From: Chaenocephalus aceratus
Taxonomy: Eukaryota; Chordata; Actinopteri; Perciformes; Channichthyidae
Assembly (NCBI GenBank): GCA_023974075.1
Contig: CM043785.1
Location: forward strand, 22,199,169 to 22,263,168
Length of the DNA: 64,000 nt
Direction of reading: 5' to 3'
The translations under genes and the position numbers were made by a program. Under the pieces are notes generated by a model. That model did not search any database and had not been told where the DNA came from. It saw only the letters and a program-made list of their open reading frames with translations. Shown piece after piece: positions 11,862 to 23,062 of this stretch (positions are counted from its first letter, which is position 1; each line of letters starts with the position of its first letter).

Positions 11862-13039
11862 ATTTAAAAGAAGCTTTAATTCAGAGAGCTGAGTCTGAAT
11901 AGTGTTAAAAACAGCCTGTAATTTCCTCCCGTTCCTGTCTAAAACACTTGAACGCGCTGTCTTTAAACAACTCTCCTGTTATCTCCATCAGAACAACCTT
12001 CTGGATCCGCACCAGTCTGGTTTCAAGGCCAACCTGATCTCACCAGAATGCGTGACTCCACCACGACTTCTTAACACCACAATGCGTGGTGGAGTCACGA
12101 ACTTTGTTACATTTACGTGTCGGCACCACGCAAACAACCCCAATGTAAAGTGAATGAGGCTCCTTTGTCGTGGTGCACACACGCATTTCTACAACGTCCC
12201 GCAGTGAGCTTTTATTCTATAAAACGTTTTTTTAAATCTACTTTATAGCTTGTAGTAACTCACGGGAGGCTTCTTTTATTTTATTTGTATTCATAATAAT
12301 TTAAAAAAATCGTCAGAATGTAAAAATTACATTAGTTACGAATTTGTGTTCTCAAAAAACAGTGCATTGTGTGTAATGCAACTGTGATTTTTATTAAATT
12401 AGTTAGTTTTTAAGGAAGGCCAGAGCTTCAGCTGTGTCAAATAGATTGTTCCCTTTAGTTAACGTTATTTAAAAAATAATGATCATGTCCCCTGTATTGT
12501 ATTACGAGCGTCCATTCCCATTGGAGAACGGAGAATTGTACACCCGGAAGTAAGAATTCTCCTTACTGTCGATTGATTTTACAGTGATATCTGCACTACT
12601 CATCGACTAAAAAACACCAGATTATCCTTGTTAATTACACAACATTGATTGGTTTCAATTGTGTGCAATGCTTTTGTATTTTTCCCCTTCGATTCGGAGA
12701 AACAAATGTTTTTTCGGAGTTTTAGGATGGCCGAAGACACTACACTACCAAGAATCCTCAGCTATCGTTTGGGACTACACCATGTGCTTAGCTTGACAAA
12801 CCCGTGATCAGTCCTCAACCTCTGTGATTGGATGTTGGAGTGGCAGTGTGCGAAGTTTACACAGAGCGTCAAAAAGGACTTTGAAATGGAATGAAACCCA
12901 TCGACGGCACACTATTCAAAACAGGAATCGAATGTGTCCTACAAAAAATTGTGAAATAGTGCAATAAGAGTCTACAAGTGATTGGAATATGATATATTAG
13001 ATAAATAATTTCTAAGTAGCAGCCAGATGAATGTTATGG

Positions 13040-13230
13040 ATGTTGTTTCTAAGTTCAGGTGTTTAATAATCGTATAGCCTGTGGGATGAAGCTGTCTCTG
13101 TGTCTGGTGGTTTTAGTCCGGATGCTGCGGTACCGCCTGCCAGACGGCAGCAGACAGAACAGTTTGTGGCTGGGGTGATGGGGTCGGTCTTTTATAATCC
13201 TGAGGGCTTTCTTTAAGGTGAACCTGGTAT
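13040..13230 (+). repeat. Dispersed teleost repeat
   Basis: The stretch around GCCTGTGGGATGAAGCTGTC, CCGGATGCTGCGGTACC and GACGGCAGCAGACAGAACAG resembles a sequence common in fish genomes. Its class is unknown to me, and recognition is from memory only. Confidence 0.35.
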
Positions 13231-14478
13231 TTTTACTCCACTACATTTATTTTAGTTACTTTACAGATTTGGATTAATGATGTGAAATATAAACAACCCT
13301 TAAATCAGACTTTAGTTACACCTGAGTGAAATTCAGTGAAGGTGATTGTCAAGTGCCAACAATCAGGCGAGATATTTGATAGTTGGTGCTTGAGAAGACT
13401 ACATATTTATCTGCACTGCAGATCCGTTTAAAGCATATTCATTACTCGTTATTCTCTAATAGTTAATTAAAAACTGTATATAATTGCTATTTTGCACATC
13501 CCTTTCAAGATTTCAAGATTTTCTAAGGTTTATTGACATATCATATACACAACAGTGTAGTTATGTAATGAATGAAAAACTTGAGTCACAGGTTCCTCAA
13601 CAGTGCATTACAAGACATCTATCAATATGTGTGTATACTTCCACCATTACACTGTCGTATTCTGCACATTTCTTATACTATCTACATACATAAGATTGTA
13701 ATTAATGTGTATAATATCAGTTAAAATAAGTGCTTCAACATAGTTAACATTGCAGGAAAGTTGATTGTCAAGTTCCAAAACAAACCATGCAATTTGGACT
13801 TTGTCAGGCTTAATATTTCGATACCCCCAACGCTTTTTTCCTATTTAAAAGAAGACCTTAACCTAAAGTATTCTTTAATGTTTAAATAAAGCCTTATTAG
13901 TTAGCACATCCTCCTATCAGGCACTAAACTGTTTTATTCTAGATATCATTTGAGTATCTTCTTGATATTTTCTATTCTATATTTATATCATTGACCTTCT
14001 ACTTTCCCACTATTTTGTATGTACTCTTAATATTTAAATGTTTTCATAAAATATAACACATTCAAAAGTGCTTTACAAAAATGAAAGACATTAAGAAAAA
14101 GGCATTTTAAACAGTCGTTAAAAAGCAACACAATCTTCCTGCATTGCAATTACTAACGTGCAATAACGCTTTAACCAGTAGGTGGTTTGGGTTAAAAATC
14201 TGTAAAGTTTACAGTGTTAACAAAATAAGATATACTGCTGTTTCTGGTTTAGTTTACGACAAATATTATTTTGTTATTGTTTTGATATTTGTAACACAAA
14301 AGCGATGGAAAAACCCCACAGCAACACAGCAAAGATGGTCTTAACATGACCCAGCGGTCTAGTAGTTAATAAAAAACAATAATATCAAAACAAAATATGT
14401 CTACTAATTTATTGTGAAATTAAAACAGAACAGTAAAAGAATAGTTTCTGGCCTATTCTGAGCCCGATCTCTGTAGAT

Positions 14479-14825
14479 CAGTGTTTCTCAAAGTGTGGTC
14501 CGCGGACCACTGGTGTTCCGTGAGCGCCCCCTAGTGGTCCGTGAGTATATTGGTAAAATTTCACATTTGAAATAAATAAATACATTTAAGTTTTCCGCAC
14601 TCTCGTGGGAATATCTCCGCCATGGATCGAGCTTAAGTTTCACTTTTGATTGCATGATATAGCCCAGCGCAACATCTTCATCACACATGTGGCCACTTGT
14701 TTGTACCATTTTCAGGCGATTTGTAAAAAACGATGTGTTTTTGGATATTTGTGGAGTTAGGTGGTCCGCGAGTATTTTTTTATTGATTAAGTGGTCCTTG
14801 GTATGAAAAAGTTTGAGAAACACTG
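14479..14825. mobile_element. Non-autonomous hAT element (MITE) with intact target-site duplication
   Basis: 347 bases bounded by CAGTGTTTCTCAAAGTGTGG and its imperfect inverse ending TTTGAGAAACACTG. A perfect 8-base duplication, CTGTAGAT, flanks it at 14471-14478 and 14826-14833, the hAT signature. The ends repeat GTGGTCC motifs. No transposase is encoded. Confidence 0.9.
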
Positions 14826-15855
14826 CTGTAGATAAATAAAGAACTACAACAGATGTGTAATATTTAATGCAGCCAAACCATTTATTACAATGCATTCATG
14901 TGATGACTTTCAAAGAGTAAAGCAAGCACTGCTGAATAAAGTATGATTTTCTCTTTTACGAAACCTTTTTTATATGGAATACAGTTGGAGGTCAACCAAT
15001 CAAAGAGCTTGAGGACTGATCACGGGGTTTGTCAAGCTAAGCACCAGGTGTAGTCCCAAACGATGCAAGGAATCTGGGTGTGATCCTGGATAACAACCTG
15101 TCCTTCACTGCAAATATCGCTGCTACAACCCGCTGCTGCAGATACACGCTTTTCAACATCAGGAAGATACGTCCCCAGCTGACCCAGAAATCGACGCAGG
15201 TTCTGGTCCAGGCTCTCGTCACCTCACGCCTAGACTACTGCAACTCCCTCCTGGCTGGTCTACCTGCATGTGCCATCCGACCTCTGCAGCTCATTCAGAA
15301 TGCAGCAGCTCGTCTGGTCTTCAACCTTCCTAAATTATCCCACACCACTCCGCTCCTCCGCTCCCTTCACTGGCTTCCGGTAACTGCTAGAATTCACTTC
15401 AAGACACTGGTACTTGCGTACCATGCTGCGAATGGATCTGGCCCTTCCTACATCCAGGACATGGTTAAACCGTACACCCCAGCGCGTGCACTTCACTCTG
15501 CATCAGCCAAACGACTCGCTGCACCCTCGCTGCGAGGGAGACCCAAGTTCCCATCAGCAAAAACACGTGGGTTTGCTATCCTGGCTCCAAAATGGTGGAA
15601 TGAGCTCCCCATTGAAATCAGGACAGCAGAAAGCTTACACACCTTCCGGCGCAGACTGAAAACTCATCTCTTTCGACTCCACTTCGATCGATAGAATGAC
15701 TAACAAAGAACTACTAACAGAGCACTTATATACTAATAAAGGACTGGCTTATCTAAAGCCAGTTGAGTAGCACTTGAAATGATTGGCTTTATGAAACCTG
15801 ATGTACTTATATGATTCTGTTTTCCTCAAGGTTGTGTCTTCCTGGTCGAATGTAC

Positions 15856-17205
15856 TTATTGTAAGTCGCTTTGGATAAAAGCGTCAGCTAAATGCAATGT
15901 AATGTAATGTAATTTAACAACAGCCTCTTTAATGGAGGGACCTGCACAATACATTACAGTATCATCCGCATAAAAATGTAAAATAGCTTCATCCACATTA
16001 TCACCTACGCTGTTAATATATATGGAGAATAAAAGTGGTCCTAAAACAGAACCTTGTGGTACACCATTAGAAATGTTTAACCACTCAGAAGACAGTCCAT
16101 CAAAATGAACACATTGGGACCTTTCAGAGAGGTAGTTCACAAACCACCCCACTGCAAGGCTGGATATGCCAATACTGAGTAGCCTCTGCTTTAAAATGCG
16201 ATGATCAACGGTGTCAACCATTTTGGAAAGGTCAATAAACAGAGCTGCACAACTCTGCTTATTATCTAAAATACTAGTAATGTCATTTACCACTTTCATT
16301 GTCGCAGTGATGGTGCTGTGTTTCTTTCTGAATCCTGACTGATGCTTAGACAGGATATCATTTATACATAAAAACTCCTTTACTTGTTCACTCACAAGTC
16401 GTTCGAGCACCTTAGCCAGAACTGACAATTTAGAGATTGGCCTATAGTTATTTAAAATAGTTGCCTCCCCTCCTTTCAGTAAAGGCAAGACATAAGCAGA
16501 CTTCCATACTTTTGGAATTGTATTTGTGCTGAGGGAGAGGTTAAAAAGAGAAGTAAGAGGTGGAGCAATAAAATCTGCAGCTATCTTTAAAAAGAAAGGT
16601 TCTAAGTTGTCCGGGCCAGCCGGTTTCCTAGGATCTAGCTTAGATAAGGCTTCATGAACAACATTGACAGTAAAAGGAGTACAACTGAAAGGGTTTTCCA
16701 GACCACATTGTTCAGAGTCACGGATTGGGGTGTTCACAGAAGCAGAGTTAGTCACAGAATCAAACATAGAACCGCAGGACACAAAATGCTCATTAAAGCA
16801 ATAGTTGGCATAGTTGCATAGTTGCCCTGTCCGATATAGTGCCAGATGCTGTGGTAAGGCACGGAGGTAGCTCATTACGGATCTCTCGGATATCGATTTT
16901 ATTGCTTTCCAAAATTTCCTAGGATTATTTAGGTTTTCTGTGGTAACTGACAAATAGTACTTCGACTTTGCACTTCTGACATTTGAAGTGAAGCTATTCC
17001 TTAGCTGCCTAAAACGCAGCAACTCTACCTCTGAGCCTGATTGCCTAGCCTTTGCCCAGGCCTTGTTTCTCTCATTAAGGAGACTGGACAGCTCAGCAGA
17101 AAACCAAGGATTGTCTCGTCCCTTTACTCTAAATGTACGCAGGGGTGCATGTCTATCAATGATCTCCATAAAACCAAGATAAAAATAAGACCATGCGGTT
17201 TCCAC
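15856..17205 (-). pseudogene. LINE reverse transcriptase, N-terminal and palm part
   Basis: Open frame on the - strand with the RT core: KPAGPDNLEPFFLK, NNYRPISKLSVLAKVLERL, HQSGFRKKHSTITA, NGVPQGSVLGPLLFSIYI and the catalytic HFYADDTVMYC. The frame leaves LINE sequence after KEAVVK, where the inner L2 element interrupts it, and the last 18 residues are foreign. The rest of the RT is at 11151-11861. Confidence 0.85.
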
Positions 17206-17474
17206 ATCAGCACACAGATTGATTTAACCCAATCAAAAACAAACAGATCATGTACAAAACCCTGCTCAACAAAATGTTTTTTGTCTCTCTTAATGATAAT
17301 GCGAGGTTTAACCTTTTGGACCTTAGTGTCCCTAATTGTGGCTACAACACAGTGATCGCTCAGATCATTTGCAAATACTCCCAAAGTTGAATATTTATGG
17401 GGAACATTAGTTAAAATGAGATCAATTAGGGAGGATTTATTAGGGGACTTAATATTTGGGCGAGTAGGACTCAG

Positions 17475-18086
17475 TCAACAATCTGAGTAACATTCAATGA
17501 GATACAAAGGTTTTTTTAAATCCTCTGACACTGCAGTTAACCAGTCCCAGTTTAAATCTCCAAGTAGCACTATTTCCTTGAAGTCTAGTTGTGATAAAAG
17601 ATTTGCTAGTGAAGACAAGGAATCTTTGACAGCTGAGGGGGGTCTGTAACAACCCACCACCATGACCTGTTGACCCTTTGCCACTTCTATATTTATGGCT
17701 AAACATTCAAATTGCTTACTGATCGATTTGGAAACTAATGTGGTTACACTGAACTTATTCTTAACATAAATGGCAACGCCACCACCTTTATTAGGCCGTT
17801 CGGTACAATACACATTAAAACCATTTAAGGCAATGTCAGAGGCCAAAATAGACTTGTTTAGCCATGTTTCTGATAAGACAATGACGTCAGCGTCAGTCGA
17901 TTTTGCCCAGATACGGACAAAATCTAGTTTACCTAACAGACTGCGCACATTCGAGTGGATGAAACCCAACCCAGACCTAGCTTTAAAATCAGCAGGAGTA
18001 GCGATCTGACTATTACTACTGGGCGGACCAGGGTTAGGTTGTACATTTCCTGACAGTAATAACAACAACAACAAAAAAACAGGCAT
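17475..18086 (-). pseudogene. LINE AP-endonuclease domain, N-terminal part
   Basis: It begins with a hydrophobic run and GNVQPNPGP, the standard opening of CR1/L2-type ORF2, then endonuclease motifs IHSNVRSLLGKL, VIVLSETWL, VVGCYRPP and LLGDLNWDW. A stop (ECYSDC then TGA) breaks the frame before the RT. The conserved continuation (SPNIKSPNKSSLIDLI type) is visible downstream in another frame, so this copy is damaged. Confidence 0.8.
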
Positions 18087-18499
18087 CTTTTCCTCTTAAA
18101 CGACACAAATACATTGTCATCTAATTTAGAAACACCGGAAAAGTCTGCGAGAGTGTGATTAGAGCTTAAGAAGCAGTCCTGAAGAACCATCATCGCAGGA
18201 AAATAAAAAAGACAAACATATTTTGTCGAGCAGATTGACTGTGACAAGGCAACCGGTAATTGGTTGAGCAACACATCCGAACCTTCGCAGGGGATGCCCA
18301 CTGCGAGTGGCAGAACAGACCTGAATCCAGTAGTCTTCTCAGAATGACTAGAGATCTTCTCATAGTCCAAAACAGTTAACAGGCACAGCAGAATCCCGAT
18401 ATGGGCCATTTTCCAAGACCAGCACACAGTATCCGCGATGTTCCTGGAGCAAAATCAGCACAGCAGCAAAGGACAGGCGAAAACAGCAGCGTGGAAGCG

Positions 18500-18930
18500 C
18501 TCCGGTCCCTCCGTGGTATCCCCGAGGTGAAAGCAGGCCTCTGCAACAGCAGAACCAGGACAGGTGGAAAGCAGGCCCCAGCGGTGGTAAAATCCTCCTG
18601 CGTAGGCCTACAGCAGCACACGCCCGGTGGAAGCAGACCAAGCCCGAAGTGTGGATCCACTCCGTCTATCTGCGACGACTCCGGGGTAACAACCTCTGCA
18701 GTACAGCCTCTACAGGTGGGAGCAGGCCTCCGTAGATCGCAGATCGCAGGCAGCAAACAGGTGGAGCCGCTCCGTCTCTTCGCGACGAGCAGGCCTCCAT
18801 AAATCGCAGATCGCATGCAGCAACAGGTGGAGCCGCTCCGTCTCTTCGCTCCGTCTCCGGAGGAAAAACACCTCAGTACAGCCGCACTCGACAGGTGGGA
18901 GTAGGCCTCCGCAGATCGCAGACAATTAAA
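18500..18930 (-). repeat. Imperfect tandem repeats in the LINE 5' region
   Basis: Units containing GCAGGCCTCCGTAGATCGCA and GGTGGAGCCGCTCCGTCTC recur three to four times with variation, the closest pair about 65 bases apart. Position upstream of the LINE ORF suggests a promoter-type 5' UTR repeat. The region is GC-rich and CpG-rich relative to its surroundings. Confidence 0.6.
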
Positions 18931-19250
18931 ACTACTACTTGTATAAGTAGGGATGGCTAAAAGTTTGTAAGCAGGAGAGCTAGATGCTGCTAGATGCTAA
19001 CAGATGCTAACAGAATGCCAGATGCTAACAGGTAAGTGCGAGCCTGTAGAAATTGCGACTGCCTCCAATGACAGCGTAGGTGTGAGTGGACAGCGTAGGT
19101 GTGAATGTTAGTAAGGTATGACAAGATTTTGATCTGCAGGCAAATATGGGCATCCAGAAAAGATAATTGGGGTTAGAAATTGAACTTCTACTGAAACATT
19201 TCCTGTGTATCTTTTGGACCTATAGGATAACAAGCAATCGCAATTGAAAA

Positions 19251-19314
19251 CAGTGGAGGCCCAATGATTGAGCCCTGTTGAACACCACATGACAAAGGAC
19301 AAGGGATAACTGAT
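19251..19314 (-). mobile_element. LINE RT fragment at left edge of duplication copy 2
   Basis: On the - strand it encodes GVQQGSIIGPPLFSI, a variant of the RT motif GxPQGSxLGPLLF. The same roughly 63 bases occur in the same orientation at 28776-28838, at the other edge of copy 2, with one difference (CACATG against CATATG). Confidence 0.7.
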
Positions 19315-19329
19315 AATCTGTCATTTCAG

Positions 19330-19374
19330 GCTGCCGAACCCAGCAGCGATGATGATGATGAGGACGATGACTAA
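19330..19374 (+). pseudogene. Orphan last coding exon of the poly-Asp SCPP
   Basis: Duplicate of 7177-7224, reading AAEPSSDDDDEDDD and stop, one Asp codon shorter than the original. The splice acceptor TTTCAG and the 3' UTR with AATAAA near 19832 are retained, but all upstream exons and the promoter are missing. It is a passenger of the segmental duplication and is not expected to make protein unless spliced to an unknown upstream exon. Confidence 0.85.
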
Positions 19375-20496
19375 ACCGAGTAGGTAGGAGCCGGATGTCT
19401 ACACATACACACAAAAAAATAATTGACATGTATAGAAGGCACATGCATAATCCAGACTTTTAGGTTTTAAAGTTTGAAACAAAACATTACATATATTTTC
19501 TTTCTTTAAGTGAAAATGTTTTGTGTAAACAAGAACAGTTACAGTGTTTTTGCTCTCCTTCCCACTTTAGGAGATGAATAAAACAAGACCACCACAGTGA
19601 AGATGACCAGCCACTGCTGTTTTTCAAAATATGAAACATGAAAGGTTTTTGAGAAGAAAATAGTGTTCCTATTTCTTAGGTACTAAATGGCTCCATGCAC
19701 ATGGTGCAATGCTTGTCTGTGAATTAAAAGCAGAAAAAGGGGCTGTGAATCGTATTATGAATGTTGCTAAATGAAGATGAGTGTGTTTTTTATCCCAGTT
19801 TTGAGTCCTGCATGTTTGTAACTTCTATCAAATAAAAAACAACTCATCCATTCCTGGAGTTCTTTGTTTTATACTACTTTGTACATTACATTTCACTAAT
19901 AAAACATACTTAAGTGCACAATCCACAGACATTGAATACAATAGCAAAAGATAAGTACATTTTGAATCACATTTAGTGTTTGTAATGAGATTATTACCGT
20001 GTTCATTTAGGTAATGTTACTCAAGGGCACACACTGACATATGAAGACTGCTAAAACATAGCGAACCTATTTATCATATTGTTTACTGTAAATATTCACA
20101 GAAGAATATATATATGAGCAAACGTTCATTTTTTCCGCTGCAGTTGCTTGAATAGACTTGTTTGTAAGGCTGTTTTGCTCTGCTCTTTTTTTGAAACACA
20201 ATTAACATGCAAGCAACTACAAAACCATTACTATTACATTTAGTTTTAGATTCACATACATAATATACATAATGTTGCAGTATCAGATATGCCACAAAGC
20301 TGCACTTATACAGAACCAGTAAGGTTGTGGTGGCAGAATGATGAGCAGGCAGGATGAAGGTGTGCACTTCTCTAGACAGTGTAATCAAGCAGAGTCAGCT
20401 ATTACACAGAAGGTGGATTTGACCACCGGTCATTTAGTAAAGCTGAGGACTAGACACCTGCACTGCACCTACTCATTAGCTCACATCACTAGACTC

Positions 20497-20619
20497 TGAT
20501 TGGCTCTCAGGTGAGCTGGCACCCTATAAAAGACGAAGTAATTCTGCAGAAGATACGATCAACTGGAATCATCTCCAACATCGACAGTCATCATCTCCTA
20601 CAGTCTTCTATTCCAGAAG
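20497..20619 (+). promoter_or_regulatory. Promoter and untranslated exon 1 of P/Q-rich SCPP copy 2
   Basis: TATAAAA at 20525-20531 and an upstream GATTGG, unchanged from copy 1. Untranslated exon 1 ends before GTGAGT at 20619. No difference that would obviously silence it was seen. Confidence 0.7.
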
Positions 20620-20744
20620 GTGAGTTATGAAGAATTTCTACACAAGTTAATGCATACTTTTATAATGACCACCAACCATTCAGGTCGAAATAGATTTTTA
20701 CTGATGTGATGATTTGTATCTGCAGGACTTCAACAATCTGCAAA

Positions 20745-22277
20745 ATGAAATTGATCATCCTGTGCCTCTGTCTGGCCAGCGCCTCAGCTGCTCCTGTAAG
20801 TTTTAATAAACAAAGGTTGTTTTTTCTCAATCCTGGCAGGTTTATGAAGTTTTTTTAATATAACTATTTCTGTTTTTCTCTTGCTTTTCAGTCCATCTTT
20901 CATTACCTGCCTCATTATGCGGGTTCCAGGCCACAGGTAGCACCCTCACAGGTAATTATTGTGGGGTGTTTAAGTCTTTCAAAAGTTGTTTGTTTGTAAA
21001 AATGTAAACATACTACTGAATAAAGGCTCACATATGAGACACAGCTGAAATATTGCTATGTAGAGTTCACTGTAAACTGAAATTGTTCCATCTAAATTTC
21101 ACATTCAGGCGAGAAATCCCTTCGCAATTCCATCTCTGCCACAACCCGGGGCAGCTGGTGCCTACAGCGTGGAATTGGTGAGAACTTATTTTATATGCAA
21201 GCTTTCTATTGAGAGATTTATTTTTGGCAGTCTGTACTCATGTACAAATTCTAATGTTGCACTCGTGTTTTTTTCCTAAGATTTATCCTCATAGCTTTGC
21301 TGGTGGTGCCGGTGGGTCCAACCCTGCACAGGTAGGCCCACTTTACAGAAGCATCTTCTCGTAAAAATTGGATAAACATTTTCACAATTGCTAACCAATT
21401 TTCTTTCTCTCTTTTTGCAGCCCTTTGCATCCCATGGTTTCATGAAAATATCCATTCCTCAGCCACCTGGCAGACAGAGCGTGGAAGTAGTAAGTGTTGT
21501 TGTGTTTCCCCATTCAAAATTAAAGTCACTTTTGACACTTAAAATACTTTAGTTATGATAATAGATAGAGTAAACTACTTGTTGGCGCAATTCTTAGTGA
21601 TATTTTTCTGCTTTTTGTGTTTTTTTTTCATTTGCAGTACTACCCATACGACTTCTCCCAACAAAGGGTAAACAATTTAACTTTAATATGATTTAGAATA
21701 TAAAATAAAACTAAACTAAATGAAGGTATTTGCTTTTATTTCAGATAATGACAAACATCCCTCCTATGACAAACGCCCCTCAGATGCCACATGTGAGGAT
21801 TGTTTATTCAATTATGACTTTTATATTTATCATATAAATATGACCAACCACTTTGTTTTGTTTTTTTCTCACAGGGGCTGCCATTTGACTTCCCCCTTCA
21901 AAATATTCCCCAACAAATCCCAAATGTGAGGGTTAAAACATCTAAAGTATAAATACGGTACAACTGAGCATTTCTTCACTCCTGAGGTTTTACATTTATT
22001 TTCTCAGATTCCTACCTTCGATACTGGATTCAATGCTCTCCAATCCCAGGATCCCCTGCAGACTCTCCAGCAGGACCAGCCCACGCAGACAAACAAGGTA
22101 CTCATCAATCTATATGTTACTTTAAATGCATTAACGTTTTTGTACTGCTGATAAACAGAAGTATTGAAAAAATTATGAATACATGAGGAATGTTGTCATA
22201 TAGTGAGAATTTAAGAAATGATTACAATTTGGTTTTAACTGTTACATTTTTCTTTGCAGATGCCAATTAATGTTTGA
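20745..22277 (+). CDS. P/Q-rich SCPP, copy 2 of a recent duplicate pair
   Basis: Same ten coding exons as copy 1: 20745-20795, 20892-20951, 21109-21177, 21281-21331, 21421-21489, 21638-21667, 21745-21792, 21875-21925, 22008-22097 and 22260-22277, 178 codons. All splice sites and the frame are intact. Against copy 1 I see two amino-acid changes: Gln to His in exon 3 (LPQYAG to LPHYAG) and Gly to Ala in exon 8 (MTNGPQ to MTNAPQ). The few other coding changes seen are synonymous, for example Pro CCT/CCC in exon 4 and Gln CAG/CAA in exon 7. Promoter and 5' exon are preserved, so both copies may be expressed. A DIRS element lies about 410 bases downstream of the stop and could affect 3' processing. 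Confidence 0.8.
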
Positions 22278-22741
22278 AGTCGATGAGAAGATCGGAAGGA
22301 TTGCAAGACCATTTCTTCTTCGTTTACATTCAGACACAACTACTTTAAATGATTGAATTTGGTTCTGCAACATGATCATAATCAAATAGCCACGTTTTAG
22401 GATAGTCAAATAGTCTTCATTTATTTAAACTTTTATAGTGTTATGAAGTACTGTGTAACCTTGTACCTTGTATTTCCACAGTGTGTGACACATGTACTGC
22501 AAATGTTTATTAACTCATTTGATATTTCTCAAATGTCATTTTCTTTAAGAATAAATTCTAAGTTTTCATGCAATATCCTTTTCTGTTTGTTTTTATTCAA
22601 AGCATTTTTGACTGGTATCATTATTTTATGTGTTTATGTGGTCAACCTGCTGATATTTGATAAATAATCATATAAATGACTGTAGAACAGAAAACTATAG
22701 GTTACTTACGTAACCCCAGTACTCAGAGTAACATGAAGTGA

Positions 22742-22884
22742 GATGTCTCACTATGGGATGCGCCTCAACGCGTATGCAAACAGAAGCATCAATCTCATTA
22801 CGCCAATCCTGATTGGCTGGTGATCTTGACGTCAAGGTCAGGGAATCCACCCACCCTTTAAGTAGCTTGCGTTACGACGCAGCG
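22742..22884. repeat. DIRS left inverted terminal repeat with promoter-type motifs
   Basis: Pairs with 28011-28153. It holds a CCAAT/ATTGG pair (22803-22816), a perfect palindromic CRE TGACGTCA (22827-22834) and a TATA-like CCTTTAAGTA about 20 bases further in. All three recur in the right repeat. Confidence 0.85.
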
Positions 22885-22907
22885 TAGAAGAGAAGGGCCG
22901 TCTGGTG

Positions 22908-23005
22908 AGACATCTCACTTCATGTTACTCTGATAACTGGGGTTATGTAAGTAACCTATAGTTCTCATTCATAACACTCCGTTCGATGTCTCACTATGGG
23001 ATATT
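22908..23005. repeat. DIRS internal complementary region
   Basis: The first half (to about 22965) is the inverse complement of the left terminus 22691-22748. The second half, GTTCTCATTCATAACACTCC and onward, is the inverse complement of the right terminus ending at 28177. The element thus carries both of its ends joined, the template arrangement that defines DIRS elements. Confidence 0.85.
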
Positions 23006-23062
23006 GAAACTCCCGTATTGCTAGACATGCTTATCTCGAAAATCACCAAAAACAACCAGAAC

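Larger units (their letters stand above)
12041..15061. repeat. Composite of unclassified repeats with inverted ends
   Basis: About 75 bases at 12755-12830 recur inverted at 14990-15070 (shared cores GTTTGGGACTACAC and GCTTAGCTTGACAAACC), so the 2.2 kb between form a foldback-like unit. The left part has a short hairpin: GCGTGACTCCACCACG near 12050 pairs with CGTGGTGGAGTCACG near 12084. The segment from 12727 (GGATGGCCGAAGACACTACA) recurs at 54181. I do not recognise the family. Confidence 0.55.
11917..15913 (+). mobile_element. L2-type LINE inserted in the outer LINE, internally replaced
   Basis: The left end (11917-12040) encodes an RT fragment with HQNNLLDPHQSGFKAN. The right end (15062-15913) encodes the RT C-terminus: NLGVILDNNLSF, VTSRLDYCNSLLAGLP, LHWLPVTARI. 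It finishes with the standard L2 tail, GGATAAAAGCGTCAGCTAAA followed by ATGTA repeats. Flanks read TTAAAAACAGCC at 11905-11916 and TTAACAACAGCC at 15914-15925, an imperfect 12-base target-site duplication. About 3 kb of unrelated repeats (12041-15061) now sit where the middle of its RT should be. Confidence 0.85.
10976..18960 (-). mobile_element. CR1/L2/Rex1-group LINE, - strand, interrupted
   Basis: Read on the - strand it has a repetitive 5' UTR (about 18100-18960), an endonuclease ORF (17475-18086), and a reverse-transcriptase ORF split by an inserted element (15856-17205 and 11151-11861). The 3' tail ends GGTTAAATAAAGGCT at about 10976, and the motif GATCTCAAGGGGCTTTCACC just before it is typical of these LINEs. 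The body is close to full length. The last 170 bases are shared with the second duplication copy, so this LINE inserted before the duplication. Confidence 0.85.

Noticed and set aside
18376..18816. Overlapping long frames on both strands
   Set aside because: They fall in the GC-rich repetitive 5' region of the LINE and match no protein I know.
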